From Epithemia pelagica (taxonomy: Eukaryota; Bacillariophyta; Bacillariophyceae; Surirellales; Surirellaceae): DNA of 64,000 bases. Positions within the stretch are counted from its first letter, which is position 1. Every line of letters begins with the position of its first letter. The position numbers were made by a program, and so were the translations under genes. A model generated the notes under the pieces. It was not told the origin of the DNA and made no database searches. It worked only from the letters and a program-made list of their open reading frames with translations. Location: assembly GCA_946965045.2 (NCBI GenBank), contig OX337238.1, positions 1,364,001 to 1,428,000 on the forward strand, read 5' to 3'. Shown here one piece after another: positions 1 to 10,012 of the stretch.

Positions 1-1624
1 CATAGCAGAGGAGCGGAGCGCTCGAAAGGGCAATCAGTCAGTGTTGTTGTGCCTTTGTGGAGAGAAGAAAAATGCAAAGAAACCCAGCGATACTACAGCC
101 GCTTTACCATCAAAATCTAATCTATCGCAGCTACCATCGCAAAGGTCACCATGACCATGCGGGGTACTCCTAGCACTCAACGTAGGGAGTGGGAATAGCT
201 CAGGGATGAGCCGATAAAACCACAATCGCCCAGCTCTACGTCATTCGTCACCTTGTTGTTTGTGTAAAAGAGAACCTACTTTTCTGAATAGAGAAATTTA
301 GTTGCACCCCATGCATTGATTGCTGCCGACGAACGCCATTCGAGAGGAAAAAATGATACTCTCTCCATCAAACGGCGAACTACCTACTAGTTGACACGTC
401 ACAATAAAAAGTTCAGGGCTATGGTAACATGCAATTGTTATATGAGTACAAACATTCAAGTTCTGCTTGGATCAGATGGTTCTATGTGGTAGAGTGGTCT
501 TCGTTCTGGCCTGGTGGATTTTTATCATGCTGCTGCAGTTTCTCTTGCTGGAACAAACAGTCAGTAAGTAGAGTACCAAGGCATCTGTCGCTGTGGTATA
601 CTTATTCTTGTCAGGTTCATGCCGACAAGCTGTAAGTTTGAAGCATATACAGGACACACCCCGTGACAATGCACGCACGAAGCACGCTGGTTGAGGTACC
701 ATTGCCCTCTAGATCGATATCCAAATTAGAATCCTCATCGGAAAGGAAGGGTATTTGTTTGAGGACTTGAAATTGTTGTCGTTGTTGTTGATTCTCTTCC
801 TTCTGTTGAGGCAAGGGTATGGAAAACCAAAATGCATGAGCAAACATGTTGCGAATAGCTCCATGGCGATCCGACAAGCCGAAATCAGTGCAACCAACGA
901 TGGTTACATGAAAATCAATGAGCACGTACCATCCACATGATTATGATTCTCGACGTAAGTCTTTGCGGGTATGGAAAGTACAAGTATCGGTACTGGTCGT
1001 CTCTGAAATTGTGACACCATGTGCTCTGGTTCATGTGATGCCCATTATTGTTTCGTTATGCAAGGCAAAGGCGAGAACCGGTTCGAGAGGAACCTTTGAG
1101 ATTTGAGATGATCCATGGACAACGTTGCACCAGAGTCATGAGTCATCTCCCAAGGGTAAAAAGTAGAGGGTTCTCTTTTCGACGATTCGGAACCCATCTT
1201 GAGCGCGCGACTGAAAGAGGCGACGGCACGCTCGCAGTGAGTCGAGAGCGTGACAGTGACATGCCGATTGGCGCCAAGCGTCAAGCGCCTCACCATTCAC
1301 CATGACCCGCGAATCGGGAAGAGGAAGAAGTGGGTTCGGTTCAGCCGGAACCATGGCAACCTGTTTCTACGGTTTTACAAACAGCTTTTTAAACTGGAGG
1401 ATGAGGTACAATGCATACGTATTCCGTTGCCAACGGGCAAGCCTTTGACGCTTTCGAACAAGCCACGGACGTTCCGCATGACATCCAAACTCTTCCCATC
1501 TCGTCCAAAAAAAGGCATGTCGAAATAATATGCTGACTGATTCAAAAATGTCTCTTCGCAAACTTGCATTTTTCTGAATCATCGTCATTCGGATACATAG
1601 CGAAAAGTGGATATTTCTTGGACG
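1..1624. other. No gene recognised
   Basis: This stretch holds only short overlapping ORFs on both strands, none with a recognisable domain or a convincing splice pattern. It is not part of the duplicated unit, whose homology starts at 2237. It should contain the promoter and 5' UTR of the sulfotransferase that begins at 1625, but I see no clear core promoter motif. Confidence 0.5.
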
Positions 1625-3217
1625 ATGAGAAAGATTGCCACCACTCGAGCATTAGATGGGCGATTGGGTGCCAGTACCATGAAGAAGAAGAAGAACAAGA
1701 AGAAGCGGCATTGTACCGACACGAAACCGCCATTAGATCCACGACGAGTCCATTCCTCTGCAACTTTCTTACCGACCGTTCCAAGAAAGGCAACACGAAT
1801 TGGATCGAAGCTGAACAGCCACAACAAACGATTTTGGGTTCTCGTCAGCACCCTTGTGGTGGCCTTGTTTGCATTGCTTGTGTTTTCCATTGTAATTGTC
1901 GTACTATTGGAGACTCATACTCCACTCGAAGCATATTCTCCAGGATCGCCCCCAATGCCGTTTTCCAAGGCTGTTCCCAACACCCATTCTTCCACCATAC
2001 AGCCAATGGCACAATTCCAAGACGACGCAAACGACACAGTTTGGAACACGTTCGAGTCGCTCCATGACGAGCAACCACACATGTTACAGACCACAACGCC
2101 ATTCGACTCAACCGACACAGTTTCCAGGAAAGAGCCCCATTCCCCGATCGAGAGTTCGAACGACAAGACCACCAAAACCGCTCGTCGTCGTCGTCGTCGT
2201 CTTCCTGAAATTGTGTGGCTCATGTCGTTTCCAAACTCCGGAACGTCGTATACCTTGCAAAATATTCGCTCCTTGACCAACTGCACGATTGGATCCAATT
2301 ATGGCAAACAAGAATGGGGCATGAACCAGGCGGTGCGATACCAGGGAGGTCCCTATGTAGAACGAGATCGACCCCTGCCCGCAACTTCTCTCTTGACCAA
2401 GACACATTGCGGGGGGTACAAGTATGGACACAAGACACATTCCCGAGAAGCCGACTTTGCCTGGGCGTGTCGTCAAGGGTACAAGAAAATGTCATCAAAC
2501 AAGCAATCTTCGGTCTTGTCATCCTCCTCCGAGATCCACACCATACACAAGGCTGTTCACTTGATTCGCAATCCCTTTGACAATTTAATCTCCCGCATGC
2601 ACAACAAACTCAACAAGCTAAAACGACTTTCCAAGAAGAATAACGACAAGAGCAAGACCCAGAGCCTCGAATTGCGCTATCCCAACTCTCGACAAGGGTT
2701 TTTGAATTATTGCCGCACATTTGTCGATGGGAATACCAAGAGAGGGAGCAACCACCAGTCCATCAAGAAACGACAGCTACCTTGCGCCATGGAATGGGTT
2801 CGATACGTGGAATGGCACAATCATGCTCTTGCTTTGTTCGAGACGCCTTCTCCTCCACATGGTGGATCGTTACTCCAAGATATCCATGGCGAGGAGCCAG
2901 GAGAGGATGGTTGGGTGGTGGATATTCAGTCGGTTCATCGCCTGTACTATGAATCGTACTCGTCGGATTATAACACAACCGTACAAGAATTGGTAGACTT
3001 TTTGCATCTGCCCACACTCACCCCCGGTCCCTTTCATCTGTTTGATGGTGGGAATCGAACCTATTTGCACTATTATACACGAGCCGAATTTGTCCGGGCG
3101 CAACAAGTGGTGCAGCAACGTGCCACTCCGTCCTGTTGGAAGGCCCTTCAACACTACTTTGGAGCCAACTACCAACAACAAACATGGATGCCAGGACGTC
3201 CGGCGGCTTCTTCTTAG
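1625..3217 (+). CDS. Type II membrane sulfotransferase
   Basis: Predicted PAPS-dependent sulfotransferase of the secretory pathway, 530 aa from the ATG at 1625 (the open frame extends 18 nt further to a GTG). A basic cytosolic N-terminus with a KKKKNKKKR cluster is followed by one membrane segment (about residues 70-95), a Ser/Thr/Pro-rich stem and the lumenal catalytic domain. That domain opens with WLMSFPNSGTSYT (about 199-210), which fits the 5'-phosphosulfate-binding loop. RNPFDNLISR (about 315-324) fits the 3'-phosphate-binding motif. This is the layout of Golgi carbohydrate sulfotransferases; the acceptor is unknown. A CGT run encodes six arginines just before the catalytic domain. From codon ~205 onward the gene is duplicated at 19550-20530, where the membrane anchor is lost. 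Family assignment is firm; substrate is not inferable. Confidence 0.8.
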   Translation: MRKIATTRALDGRLGASTMKKKKNKKKRHCTDTKPPLDPRRVHSSATFLPTVPRKATRIGSKLNSHNKRFWVLVSTLVVALFALLVFSIVIVVLLETHTPLEAYSPGSPPMPFSKAVPNTHSSTIQPMAQFQDDANDTVWNTFESLHDEQPHMLQTTTPFDSTDTVSRKEPHSPIESSNDKTTKTARRRRRRLPEIVWLMSFPNSGTSYTLQNIRSLTNCTIGSNYGKQEWGMNQAVRYQGGPYVERDRPLPATSLLTKTHCGGYKYGHKTHSREADFAWACRQGYKKMSSNKQSSVLSSSSEIHTIHKAVHLIRNPFDNLISRMHNKLNKLKRLSKKNNDKSKTQSLELRYPNSRQGFLNYCRTFVDGNTKRGSNHQSIKKRQLPCAMEWVRYVEWHNHALALFETPSPPHGGSLLQDIHGEEPGEDGWVVDIQSVHRLYYESYSSDYNTTVQELVDFLHLPTLTPGPFHLFDGGNRTYLHYYTRAEFVRAQQVVQQRATPSCWKALQHYFGANYQQQTWMPGRPAASS

Positions 3218-3352
3218 GGCCCTCTTCTTAGTTTTTGTCCGTCGACTACTCCTCTATGGTGCTCTTCTTGAAAACTGTGAATTTGTGGAGAGATAGCTAA
3301 GGTAGCTATATTAGCGACTGAAATGAGATAGATTTTTCGGCCATTGGCTGTG

Positions 3353-5854
3353 ATGGATGTGTATCTTTTCGTACCGTCAACCTTCCAACTAGGAACATGC
3401 ATCAGAATAACAGGTCCAAACAGACAACCCATCAGAATGTCGTTTACGTGTGACCACCGGAGCTCCAGGAAGAATGGAATCGGCACCACGCCATCGGTTC
3501 TTGATGGTGGTGCACCGTCAAGTATCGTTTGGACGTGTCACGTTCGCACCGTATTGTGTCTGTCCCTGTCCCTACTGCTGTTGCTCGTGGATGGACCGGT
3601 GGTTGAGGGACGAATCGGCAATGACTATTCTTCTTCTTCTTCTTCTTCTTCTTCTTCTTCTTCTTCTTCTTCTTCTTCTTCTTCTTCTTCTTCTTCTGCG
3701 AGAATGACGAGGTTGCATCCTTTGCAACAACAGCAAACGCAAAAGGATACATGGTCTCACCTCAAGACAAATCAACGGCCCACAAACAAGGAGCCAGGGT
3801 CGTTCCTGTCCCATGGTTCACCACCTGTAGCCTTTTGTGGTTCGTTGCCACGGTCTTGTCGTCGAAACGTTGCATCTACTCCTTGTACAGTTGGATTGTC
3901 CAACACGGCACTACCACCACGCTGTTCTTGTTCCAAGCCAAAACACATTCACCCTGCCATGGATCCTTTTTCCCAGATTCCAAACCGCAAACCGTCATCC
4001 ATGGCCTTGTACTCGGAGATTGGGTCTTTGTGGCCAGGCAGTGCTCGGACCAGTAGTTTCTTGGTTCGCATTGTCTTTGTCCGAGCCATGGCCTTTGTCC
4101 ATCTCGTGGCCTTTACCATTGCCTATCGACAAAACAAGGCCTTGATTGGCGATACTGGCATTACACCTGCTCGACATGTATTGAAGCAAGCCATGGAGCG
4201 AGGACAGGCCAAACGTGATCGTCGATTGCAATGGAGACACGAGCAAGCCTCCACATGGAAGAACAAACCTCTCCAGTATGGGCGACAACGGTTCATGGCG
4301 TGGTTGGATACCTTTTCTTGGTTTGTCCGTTTTCGAGAGGTTTGGTGGGACCGTTGTGATGCCCGCGATCGACCCTTGCCCACCGTCGTGTGGTTGGCCC
4401 GCAATCCGTGTGACAAACAAGGGATGAATCAGTGGTTGGATGGGATTGCTCTGACAGGTATGGGCTTGTCATTGACCGTGTTGGCCTTGGGTGCGGCCAA
4501 TGTGCCATTGGTCTTGGGCTTGTGGATGTGTCAACGATCTCTCATGTCCATGGGTGGACTTTGGTATGGCTATGGCTGGGAACCCCAATTGGCGGAATTG
4601 AGTTTTCATGCCCTCTTTTTGGTTCCTCTGATTTCTCTTCAAGCCGTACCGTCCGTTCCCATGTCTCCCTGGGTCCAATGGACCCTGCAATGGTATTTGT
4701 TTCGCATCATGATGGGTGCTGGTCTCATCAAGTTACGATCGGGCGATGTCAAATGGAAGAATTTGACGACCATGCAATACTTTTATGAAACCCAACCCAT
4801 TCCGAATCCCTTGACCAAATATTTCCATCAAATGCCCAAGGTTTGGCATAGATGCGAAACCGTCATGAATCATTTCATTGAATTGGTCGCACCTTGGCTG
4901 TTGCTGTTGCCTCCCTCGGGTGTCTTGCAGTCAGTGGGCATGGCCGGTCGTGGACCGTTACTCCTCCAAACCTTGCGACGCATCGGTGGACTCATTCAAT
5001 TGACCTTTCAATGTATTTTGATCACTTCGGGGAATTTGAGCTTTTTGAATTGGTTAACCATGGTTCCAGCAATCTTGTGTTTGGACGATGCCGTGGTAGC
5101 ACCCCTTTTTGGAGGACTGGACCATGCTCGGGGAGCCGTGGCGGCGGCAGCCGCAGCCGCTGCCAGGACACACGCCCCAGTCACTCCCGTCGTACGACGA
5201 CTAGTCAGTGCTGCCTTTGTGACCCTCATTCTTCAATTGACTATTCCCGTCGTTCGAAATTTGTGTTCCCAACACCAAATCATGAATGGATCCTTTGATA
5301 AATTGCGCCTCGTCAATACCTACGGTGCCTTTGGTGTCGTGGAAGAAGAACGGACCGAACTGGTCATTTCGGCCTGCAATGGTGTGGATTTGAACGATTG
5401 GCGAGAATATCAGCTTCCGGCCAAACCCGGAAATCCCTACCAGACACCCAAATTTATTTCGCCCTATCATTATCGGTTGGATTGGCAACTGTGGATTGCG
5501 GCCTGTATGCGCCGTGTCGAATCGAGTCCCTGGATTCACGTCTTGTTGCTCAAATTATTGCAACAAGATCCACAAGTCCTCAAACTCTTTGACCATGATC
5601 CCTTTGCGAATGAACCAATACCACCCAAATACATTCGTATTGAAAAGTACAAGTACCAATTTCACAAAACGGGAGTGCATCCAGAGGATTCCACGACTCG
5701 CAATGCCGACGACGACGACAGCAACGACAACCAAATAGGTCGTCCGCCGTATTGGGACCGTCACGTCATTGGTCGATTCTATCCACGACAAGGAATTGCG
5801 ACAGTCGATAGTTTAAAGGAGGAGATTGCCAAGGCTGGTCTACCACTAGATTAG
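3353..5854 (+). CDS. Lipase maturation factor family protein (LMF1/LMF2-like)
   Basis: ER membrane protein of the lipase maturation factor family, whose animal members help fold and release dimeric lipases. The protein is 833 aa from the ATG at 3353; a TTG three codons upstream is unlikely to be used. A hydrophobic segment near residues 65-80 (LCLSLSLLLLLVDG) looks like a signal anchor. The family core is clear: multiple membrane spans from about residue 245, then RIMMGAGLIKLRSGDVKWKN, YFYETQPIPNPLTKYFH and ETVMNHFIELVAPW. The C-terminal lumenal part includes YGAFGVVEEERTELVI and YRLDWQLWIAA. A 23-serine run encoded by TCT repeats lies just after the signal segment. A near-identical copy sits at 22273-24711. 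Family assignment is strong; the diatom client is unknown. Confidence 0.88.
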   Translation: MDVYLFVPSTFQLGTCIRITGPNRQPIRMSFTCDHRSSRKNGIGTTPSVLDGGAPSSIVWTCHVRTVLCLSLSLLLLLVDGPVVEGRIGNDYSSSSSSSSSSSSSSSSSSSSSSSARMTRLHPLQQQQTQKDTWSHLKTNQRPTNKEPGSFLSHGSPPVAFCGSLPRSCRRNVASTPCTVGLSNTALPPRCSCSKPKHIHPAMDPFSQIPNRKPSSMALYSEIGSLWPGSARTSSFLVRIVFVRAMAFVHLVAFTIAYRQNKALIGDTGITPARHVLKQAMERGQAKRDRRLQWRHEQASTWKNKPLQYGRQRFMAWLDTFSWFVRFREVWWDRCDARDRPLPTVVWLARNPCDKQGMNQWLDGIALTGMGLSLTVLALGAANVPLVLGLWMCQRSLMSMGGLWYGYGWEPQLAELSFHALFLVPLISLQAVPSVPMSPWVQWTLQWYLFRIMMGAGLIKLRSGDVKWKNLTTMQYFYETQPIPNPLTKYFHQMPKVWHRCETVMNHFIELVAPWLLLLPPSGVLQSVGMAGRGPLLLQTLRRIGGLIQLTFQCILITSGNLSFLNWLTMVPAILCLDDAVVAPLFGGLDHARGAVAAAAAAAARTHAPVTPVVRRLVSAAFVTLILQLTIPVVRNLCSQHQIMNGSFDKLRLVNTYGAFGVVEEERTELVISACNGVDLNDWREYQLPAKPGNPYQTPKFISPYHYRLDWQLWIAACMRRVESSPWIHVLLLKLLQQDPQVLKLFDHDPFANEPIPPKYIRIEKYKYQFHKTGVHPEDSTTRNADDDDSNDNQIGRPPYWDRHVIGRFYPRQGIATVDSLKEEIAKAGLPLD
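3629..3697 (+). repeat. TCT microsatellite encoding 23 serines
   Basis: An uninterrupted run of 23 TCT codons inside the LMF reading frame. The paralogue at 22273-24711 has only five at the same place, so the tract changed by 18 codons since duplication without breaking frame. Confidence 0.95.
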
Positions 5855-6739
5855 AGGCATCCTCGTCGATCAAGACACTGTGGTGAGACACGCTTCAGCA
5901 CAACACCGTTCGAAACGACATGGACTCTTGCATGGACAACGAGGCTGTATATTGCACCAGAAACAAAATTGTTTCCGGCAAGTTTCAAATTCACAATGTA
6001 TCAATGGAAAAGAGAAAAGTGTGACAAACTCAGTCAGATGTGTCACAAATTCTTTTGGTCCCAGGCTGCGGCATATTTCTGCTCTTCACTGATGGTTGCC
6101 ATGATGTTGCAGTCATCCCCAATCAGTCGGGGAACACAACAGTTCTTTTCTTTATCATATGCATCACATGACTTGTACTGCAAAAAGAGCATGTCAGATT
6201 GTGAGATACAGTGATGAGATGAGTAATCATCTGGATTGTGGTGTTCCGTTGCTTGAACACTTCTTGTTTGTACCCAAGATTTTCATTGCTTCTGAGATTC
6301 CTGGACCTCTAAGCAGGGAAGAAACCTCTTGCTCCCATCGTCCGAGCTTTCACAGGTCCAACAGAGGACTTTTTTCATCATATCTCTGGGCACAATTTCT
6401 CTCATTGGGAGAGTAGTTCAATGTTCTTCAACATTCATGGCGAGGACGAGCAAAGACTTCAAAATTTGCTGCCACCTCGAAACGACACATCCTAAAGTAG
6501 TAGTTAATCGACGATGTATAACAAGAGAAGTGACTGCATTGGACGTGTCGTAACCCAGACACTGCTTTTTAGTTCTACCAAGTACATCATATCACCCGAG
6601 AGAGCATAAAAATGACTGACACACTTTGGTAGAATCACAGTTCGACGTGCTTCCTGCAGAAAGTATAAATTATTCCAGTTCATCGACTGTTCTGATCACC
6701 CTTTGCGATGTACAAGTAGATCGAGAGGCCTTCCTAATT
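5855..6739. other. Intergenic spacer, conserved in the duplicate
   Basis: Convergent 3' ends of the LMF gene (plus) and the secreted-protein gene (minus) flank this spacer. It contains only short ORFs and no RNA gene I can identify. It is matched almost base for base at 24712-25597, which reflects recent duplication rather than proven constraint. Confidence 0.6.
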
Positions 6740-9019
6740 CTAAGGTAGTTCTTCTTCTCCCTCCCCCTCTAAAACGAAGTCCACTAAACCGACGAACACA
6801 ACGTTCTCGAAAGTGCTACCCAAAAAATCGCGAAAGTCAATCGTTGTGGGATTTCTTCCTGGTTCTACCACGGTTGCGTCACAGAAACACTGGTCTTCAG
6901 CGGCTAAGTTACGTTTCCGACGGTCCGGCACGTGCTTCAACCCTTGTTTCGCAATTCTTTTCTTGGCAGCAGTGTAGGAACGCAGGGCTCGTGCGCCTTC
7001 CGAGTCACGAAGGAGCGACTCTGTTTCATCACTACTTACACCAGTACATTGGATCAATAGAGCGTCAGATTCGCCCTCCTCCCCCTCGAACTCGAACTCC
7101 AACTCGCGGCGACGACCATGGCGGAGGCGGCAACAGTCTCCGTCTCCGTCTCCGTCAGGAATTCCACATGGCTCGAAACGACTAAATACACATGACTCGA
7201 GGCGCGGGAAGTTGACTGGGCAATTCTCAGCAACAAACAAATTGTACCCCACGACACCATCCTTTGCAATCACAGCAAGGTCGTCGTCCGACAAGTTACA
7301 AGTATCCTCGTTAAAAACCACTATCGCTTGAAAATCAACCTCCTTGCGCTTGCCAGTACAGCCAACGGTCCCATTTAAACTACGCAACACTCCAAATGCG
7401 TTATCGGTTCCAAATGCTTGTTCGGTTGTTTGCCGGAGGGCATCATCGAGAAGCGAGTTCAACTCGTCTAACACAACACCATCACCAGGCGTGGCAGAAG
7501 CAGGACAAAAACATCTGGAATCGTCCTTCTTAGTATCGGAGAAGTCGCTCATGCCGGAGGCACGGCGATGATGCACCAGACCATGCGGTAGCGTTTGGTT
7601 CGACGCCGGACTTTGAATGTATCGTTCGACTAAGTCACGCCGACCCTGGTCTCCGTCATCGTCATCCTCTCTGCCTGTATCATCTTTGGAGCTAAAGTCT
7701 CCTCCCCAGGGAAACTCGAATCCGAATAGTCGTAGGTGTCGTCTTCTATCCCCGGGATCCATGTCAACGTCATGGAGGCGTTGTGTTCTATCACCCTTCT
7801 TCTTTTTGTTCTTCTTTTTGGGTTTTCCGGCCGAGTCCCCGCATTTTTTAAAATCAAAATTGTAAAAGGTGTTTTCCAGCCGTGTAAACCTGGACTCACA
7901 TAGTTCAAATTGTTCCTGGTTGTAGCTCTCGACAAAGAGGGCAAACCACTCGTCGGTTTTTTTCTTTCCCAACAAACAGGGATCGTCCCCAATTGCCGAG
8001 ACAAAATTAAATGTATCCACCACATCAAATGTTCCACAGTCGATTTCTCGCAGTTCGCGGACGGCCGTGACTTCGTGCACGTCGGACAAACAGTCACTAC
8101 CGCTGGAGGAACCGCTCTTGCCTTTTTTGCTCTTGCCGCTACCACTACTCATTTCCTCGCCACTGCTCTTGCCTTTTTTGCTCTTGCCGCTACCACTACT
8201 CATTTCCTCGCCACTGCCGTCCGACCCCTTTTCTTGACAATGCTGAACGGCACCATCGAGTCCCATTCGGAGCTGTTCTTCCGTGACTCCCTTTTGTACG
8301 TCTCCGGTCAGCAAGTTGGTGGCACAATAACAACCCTTGAACGGGCAGTCTACTTGATCATCATCCAAAATCCCCGACAACGGACATTCGGTTTCTTGAT
8401 TCCTGGTAAACGTTTCCGTTAGGTCATCGTTTTGTACCAAGGCGGTCGAAGGATCGGGTGGGCCATAGTATCCTACCGTGACTTCGTAAAGGGTCCAGTC
8501 TTGATGGTCATTGTCCGAGGCTGGAATGCGTTCGAACGACTGAATGAGACTGGAATCGATACTATGAATCACTCGTTGGGAAGGATCGCAAAGCACGGCC
8601 GTTTGGGCACGAAAGGCATCCTTCAACACGTGACCCAAATCCGCAAAATCGTTCTTGTCCAAATGTCCGTCGACTTGAATGGCAATAAATGATGGTTCAT
8701 CAAAGGTTTTGAACTCCGTCCCGATCTCGTCACACTCGATTTTTTCCACCTGCGTTTGAGGATCGTACGAAAGCATTCGATGGTCGGTCGATGGCATCCA
8801 GGGTTTCTTCTTCTTTTTGATTTTGTGGTTGTTGTGGTTGTTGTGGTTGTTGTTGTTTCGTCTCGTGGTGGGTAGTTCGAGCAGTTGTTGTTGCTGTTCG
8901 GCCAACCGTGCCATGGAACAGGACACTGCACTCATCATCCAGACCAACACAAGTGGAACGCAGGAGTAGGAGGAGGAGACTCTTCTGGTCCGTGGCGGCA
9001 GTCGATCTGTGGACGACAT
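6740..9019 (-). CDS. Secreted Cys-rich protein with Ser/Lys repeats
   Basis: Protein of 759 aa from the ATG at 9019 (a TTG nine codons upstream also lies in frame). The N-terminus has a hydrophobic run (VPLVLVWMMSAVSC) typical of a signal peptide, then Gln- and Asn/His-rich stretches and a basic KIKKKKK patch. The body repeats a loose module built around a Cys-X-Cys pair: GCYCATN, RCFCPAS and QCFCDAT each start a segment with acidic helices and further cysteines. Between modules lies a Ser/Gly/Lys repeat in which SGEEMSSGSGKSKKGK occurs twice in tandem (nucleotides about 8115-8215). The Ser/Lys motif recalls silica-associated diatom proteins, but that is only a resemblance. No known family recognised. 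The copy at 25598-34356 is destroyed by insertions and has only one repeat unit. Confidence 0.65.
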   Translation of the reverse strand: MSSTDRLPPRTRRVSSSYSCVPLVLVWMMSAVSCSMARLAEQQQQLLELPTTRRNNNNHNNHNNHKIKKKKKPWMPSTDHRMLSYDPQTQVEKIECDEIGTEFKTFDEPSFIAIQVDGHLDKNDFADLGHVLKDAFRAQTAVLCDPSQRVIHSIDSSLIQSFERIPASDNDHQDWTLYEVTVGYYGPPDPSTALVQNDDLTETFTRNQETECPLSGILDDDQVDCPFKGCYCATNLLTGDVQKGVTEEQLRMGLDGAVQHCQEKGSDGSGEEMSSGSGKSKKGKSSGEEMSSGSGKSKKGKSGSSSGSDCLSDVHEVTAVRELREIDCGTFDVVDTFNFVSAIGDDPCLLGKKKTDEWFALFVESYNQEQFELCESRFTRLENTFYNFDFKKCGDSAGKPKKKNKKKKGDRTQRLHDVDMDPGDRRRHLRLFGFEFPWGGDFSSKDDTGREDDDDGDQGRRDLVERYIQSPASNQTLPHGLVHHRRASGMSDFSDTKKDDSRCFCPASATPGDGVVLDELNSLLDDALRQTTEQAFGTDNAFGVLRSLNGTVGCTGKRKEVDFQAIVVFNEDTCNLSDDDLAVIAKDGVVGYNLFVAENCPVNFPRLESCVFSRFEPCGIPDGDGDGDCCRLRHGRRRELEFEFEGEEGESDALLIQCTGVSSDETESLLRDSEGARALRSYTAAKKRIAKQGLKHVPDRRKRNLAAEDQCFCDATVVEPGRNPTTIDFRDFLGSTFENVVFVGLVDFVLEGEGEEELP

Positions 9020-9781
9020 GTCTGCTATATAGTCTCGTGTTGGCAAATGGTCGTTGGAGAGGTACCAAACTGGAACTCAGTCACGGGGAACTGTTAGACT
9101 GTCAAACAGAGAGAGAGGAGGTCGTTCGTCACTGCGCAACTCTCCAGAGGTGTTGGATACGAGTGCTGTCGTCCTGCGTGTTGTTGTTCTTGTTGACTAT
9201 ACTTGTTGTGTTCCAAAAGAGAGGAGGTCGCCCGTGTTCTGTTGCCACAAAAAGGCTTGCTTCTTTCTACGTGGTTGTGGATGACACCAAAAGTAGGTAC
9301 CTGCCAATGAAACCAGAGAGGGAGAGAGTTGTGTCTTGGTTTGGAGTGACTTGGCACAAATCAAAAGTGTTTGTTCCGAACGGATCACCACCGCAGCGCC
9401 CACCACTCGAATTTTCCAAATTTCTGTCATCTCTCTCCAAATTTGGTACGAATGTCATTTATCCAGTTCGTCGGCCGTTCCTAGAAATCAATTAGACTAC
9501 CAAAGGAACAGCACAAAATCCGGTGCGAGTCATGGTGAAACCCAGTACACATAAAAAATGAGAATTCGGAAGGTCGGAACGGAGCCAACCTGGATGGGAC
9601 TTCTAAGTAAAACTGGCAACGCGGGACTCATTCGGCATTCCTACGCCGAAATAGTCTTCCAAGACCAAAAGATCCGCTATGAAATTTTATCAAATAATTT
9701 CTTCAAGATGGCCGGCGCTTTGGGGACTTCGGAGTCTACAGTCCACGCACCATGATTCCGATTTCCTCCGCTCCCCTCATT
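9020..9781. other. 5' flank of the secreted-protein gene, small ORF 9558-9755
   Basis: Sequence upstream of the minus-strand gene, duplicated at 42522-43153 and 55747-55985. Plus-strand ORFs here (8908-9495 and the 65-codon ATG ORF 9558-9755, MRIRKVGTEPTWMG...) are present in both copies, but recent duplication alone explains that. The octamer AACCCAGT at 9539-9546 is the unoccupied target site of the 12.6-kb transposon. Confidence 0.5.
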
Positions 9782-9813
9782 GAAATTGCCTTAAAAGCTG
9801 GTTCCGTCTCGGA
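9782..9813 (+). repeat. Harbinger-like element, left terminal inverted repeat
   Basis: Pairs with 13160-13191 over 32 bp with one mismatch (position 9800, G versus T). The preceding ATT is repeated after the right terminus. Confidence 0.88.
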
Positions 9814-10012
9814 CGAGAGGCTGCCAAGAGATCGGCCAATAACCTGTCGAGTCCGAACGAGAAGTCTGGCTAGTAGTCATAACACAACCTATCCTAGTTA
9901 ATCATTGCCTTGAAGCAGATAGTGTTGACAGTCCATAGCTAAAACCCGAATTTCGACAATGGCTAATTTCACTAGTATCTGTTACGACTATGGACTATGG
10001 ATCTGTGGACGA

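Larger units (their letters stand above)
2237..9781. repeat. Segmental duplication, copy 1 (largely uninterrupted)
   Basis: Base-by-base reading shows this block repeated with few substitutions at 19550-55985, where it is split by five insertions. Homology starts inside the sulfotransferase P-loop codons (2237 matches 19550), runs through the LMF gene, the 0.9-kb spacer and the minus-strand secreted-protein gene, and continues past 9546 into the sequence at 55747. It then resumes at 13936 (block B) after the Harbinger-like insertion. Copy 1 provides the empty site for insertions in copy 2: GTTGC, ACTA, CATGG and AACCCAGT are each single here and duplicated there. Confidence 0.9.

Noticed and set aside
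3444-3814. Poly-Lys, poly-Leu and poly-Arg ORFs around 3630-3700
   Set aside because: Shadows of the TCT run inside the LMF gene.
8908-9495. 195-codon plus-strand ORF, repeated at 42500-43357
   Set aside because: It is antisense to, and upstream of, the secreted-protein gene, and its presence in both copies follows from recent duplication. No domain is recognisable.
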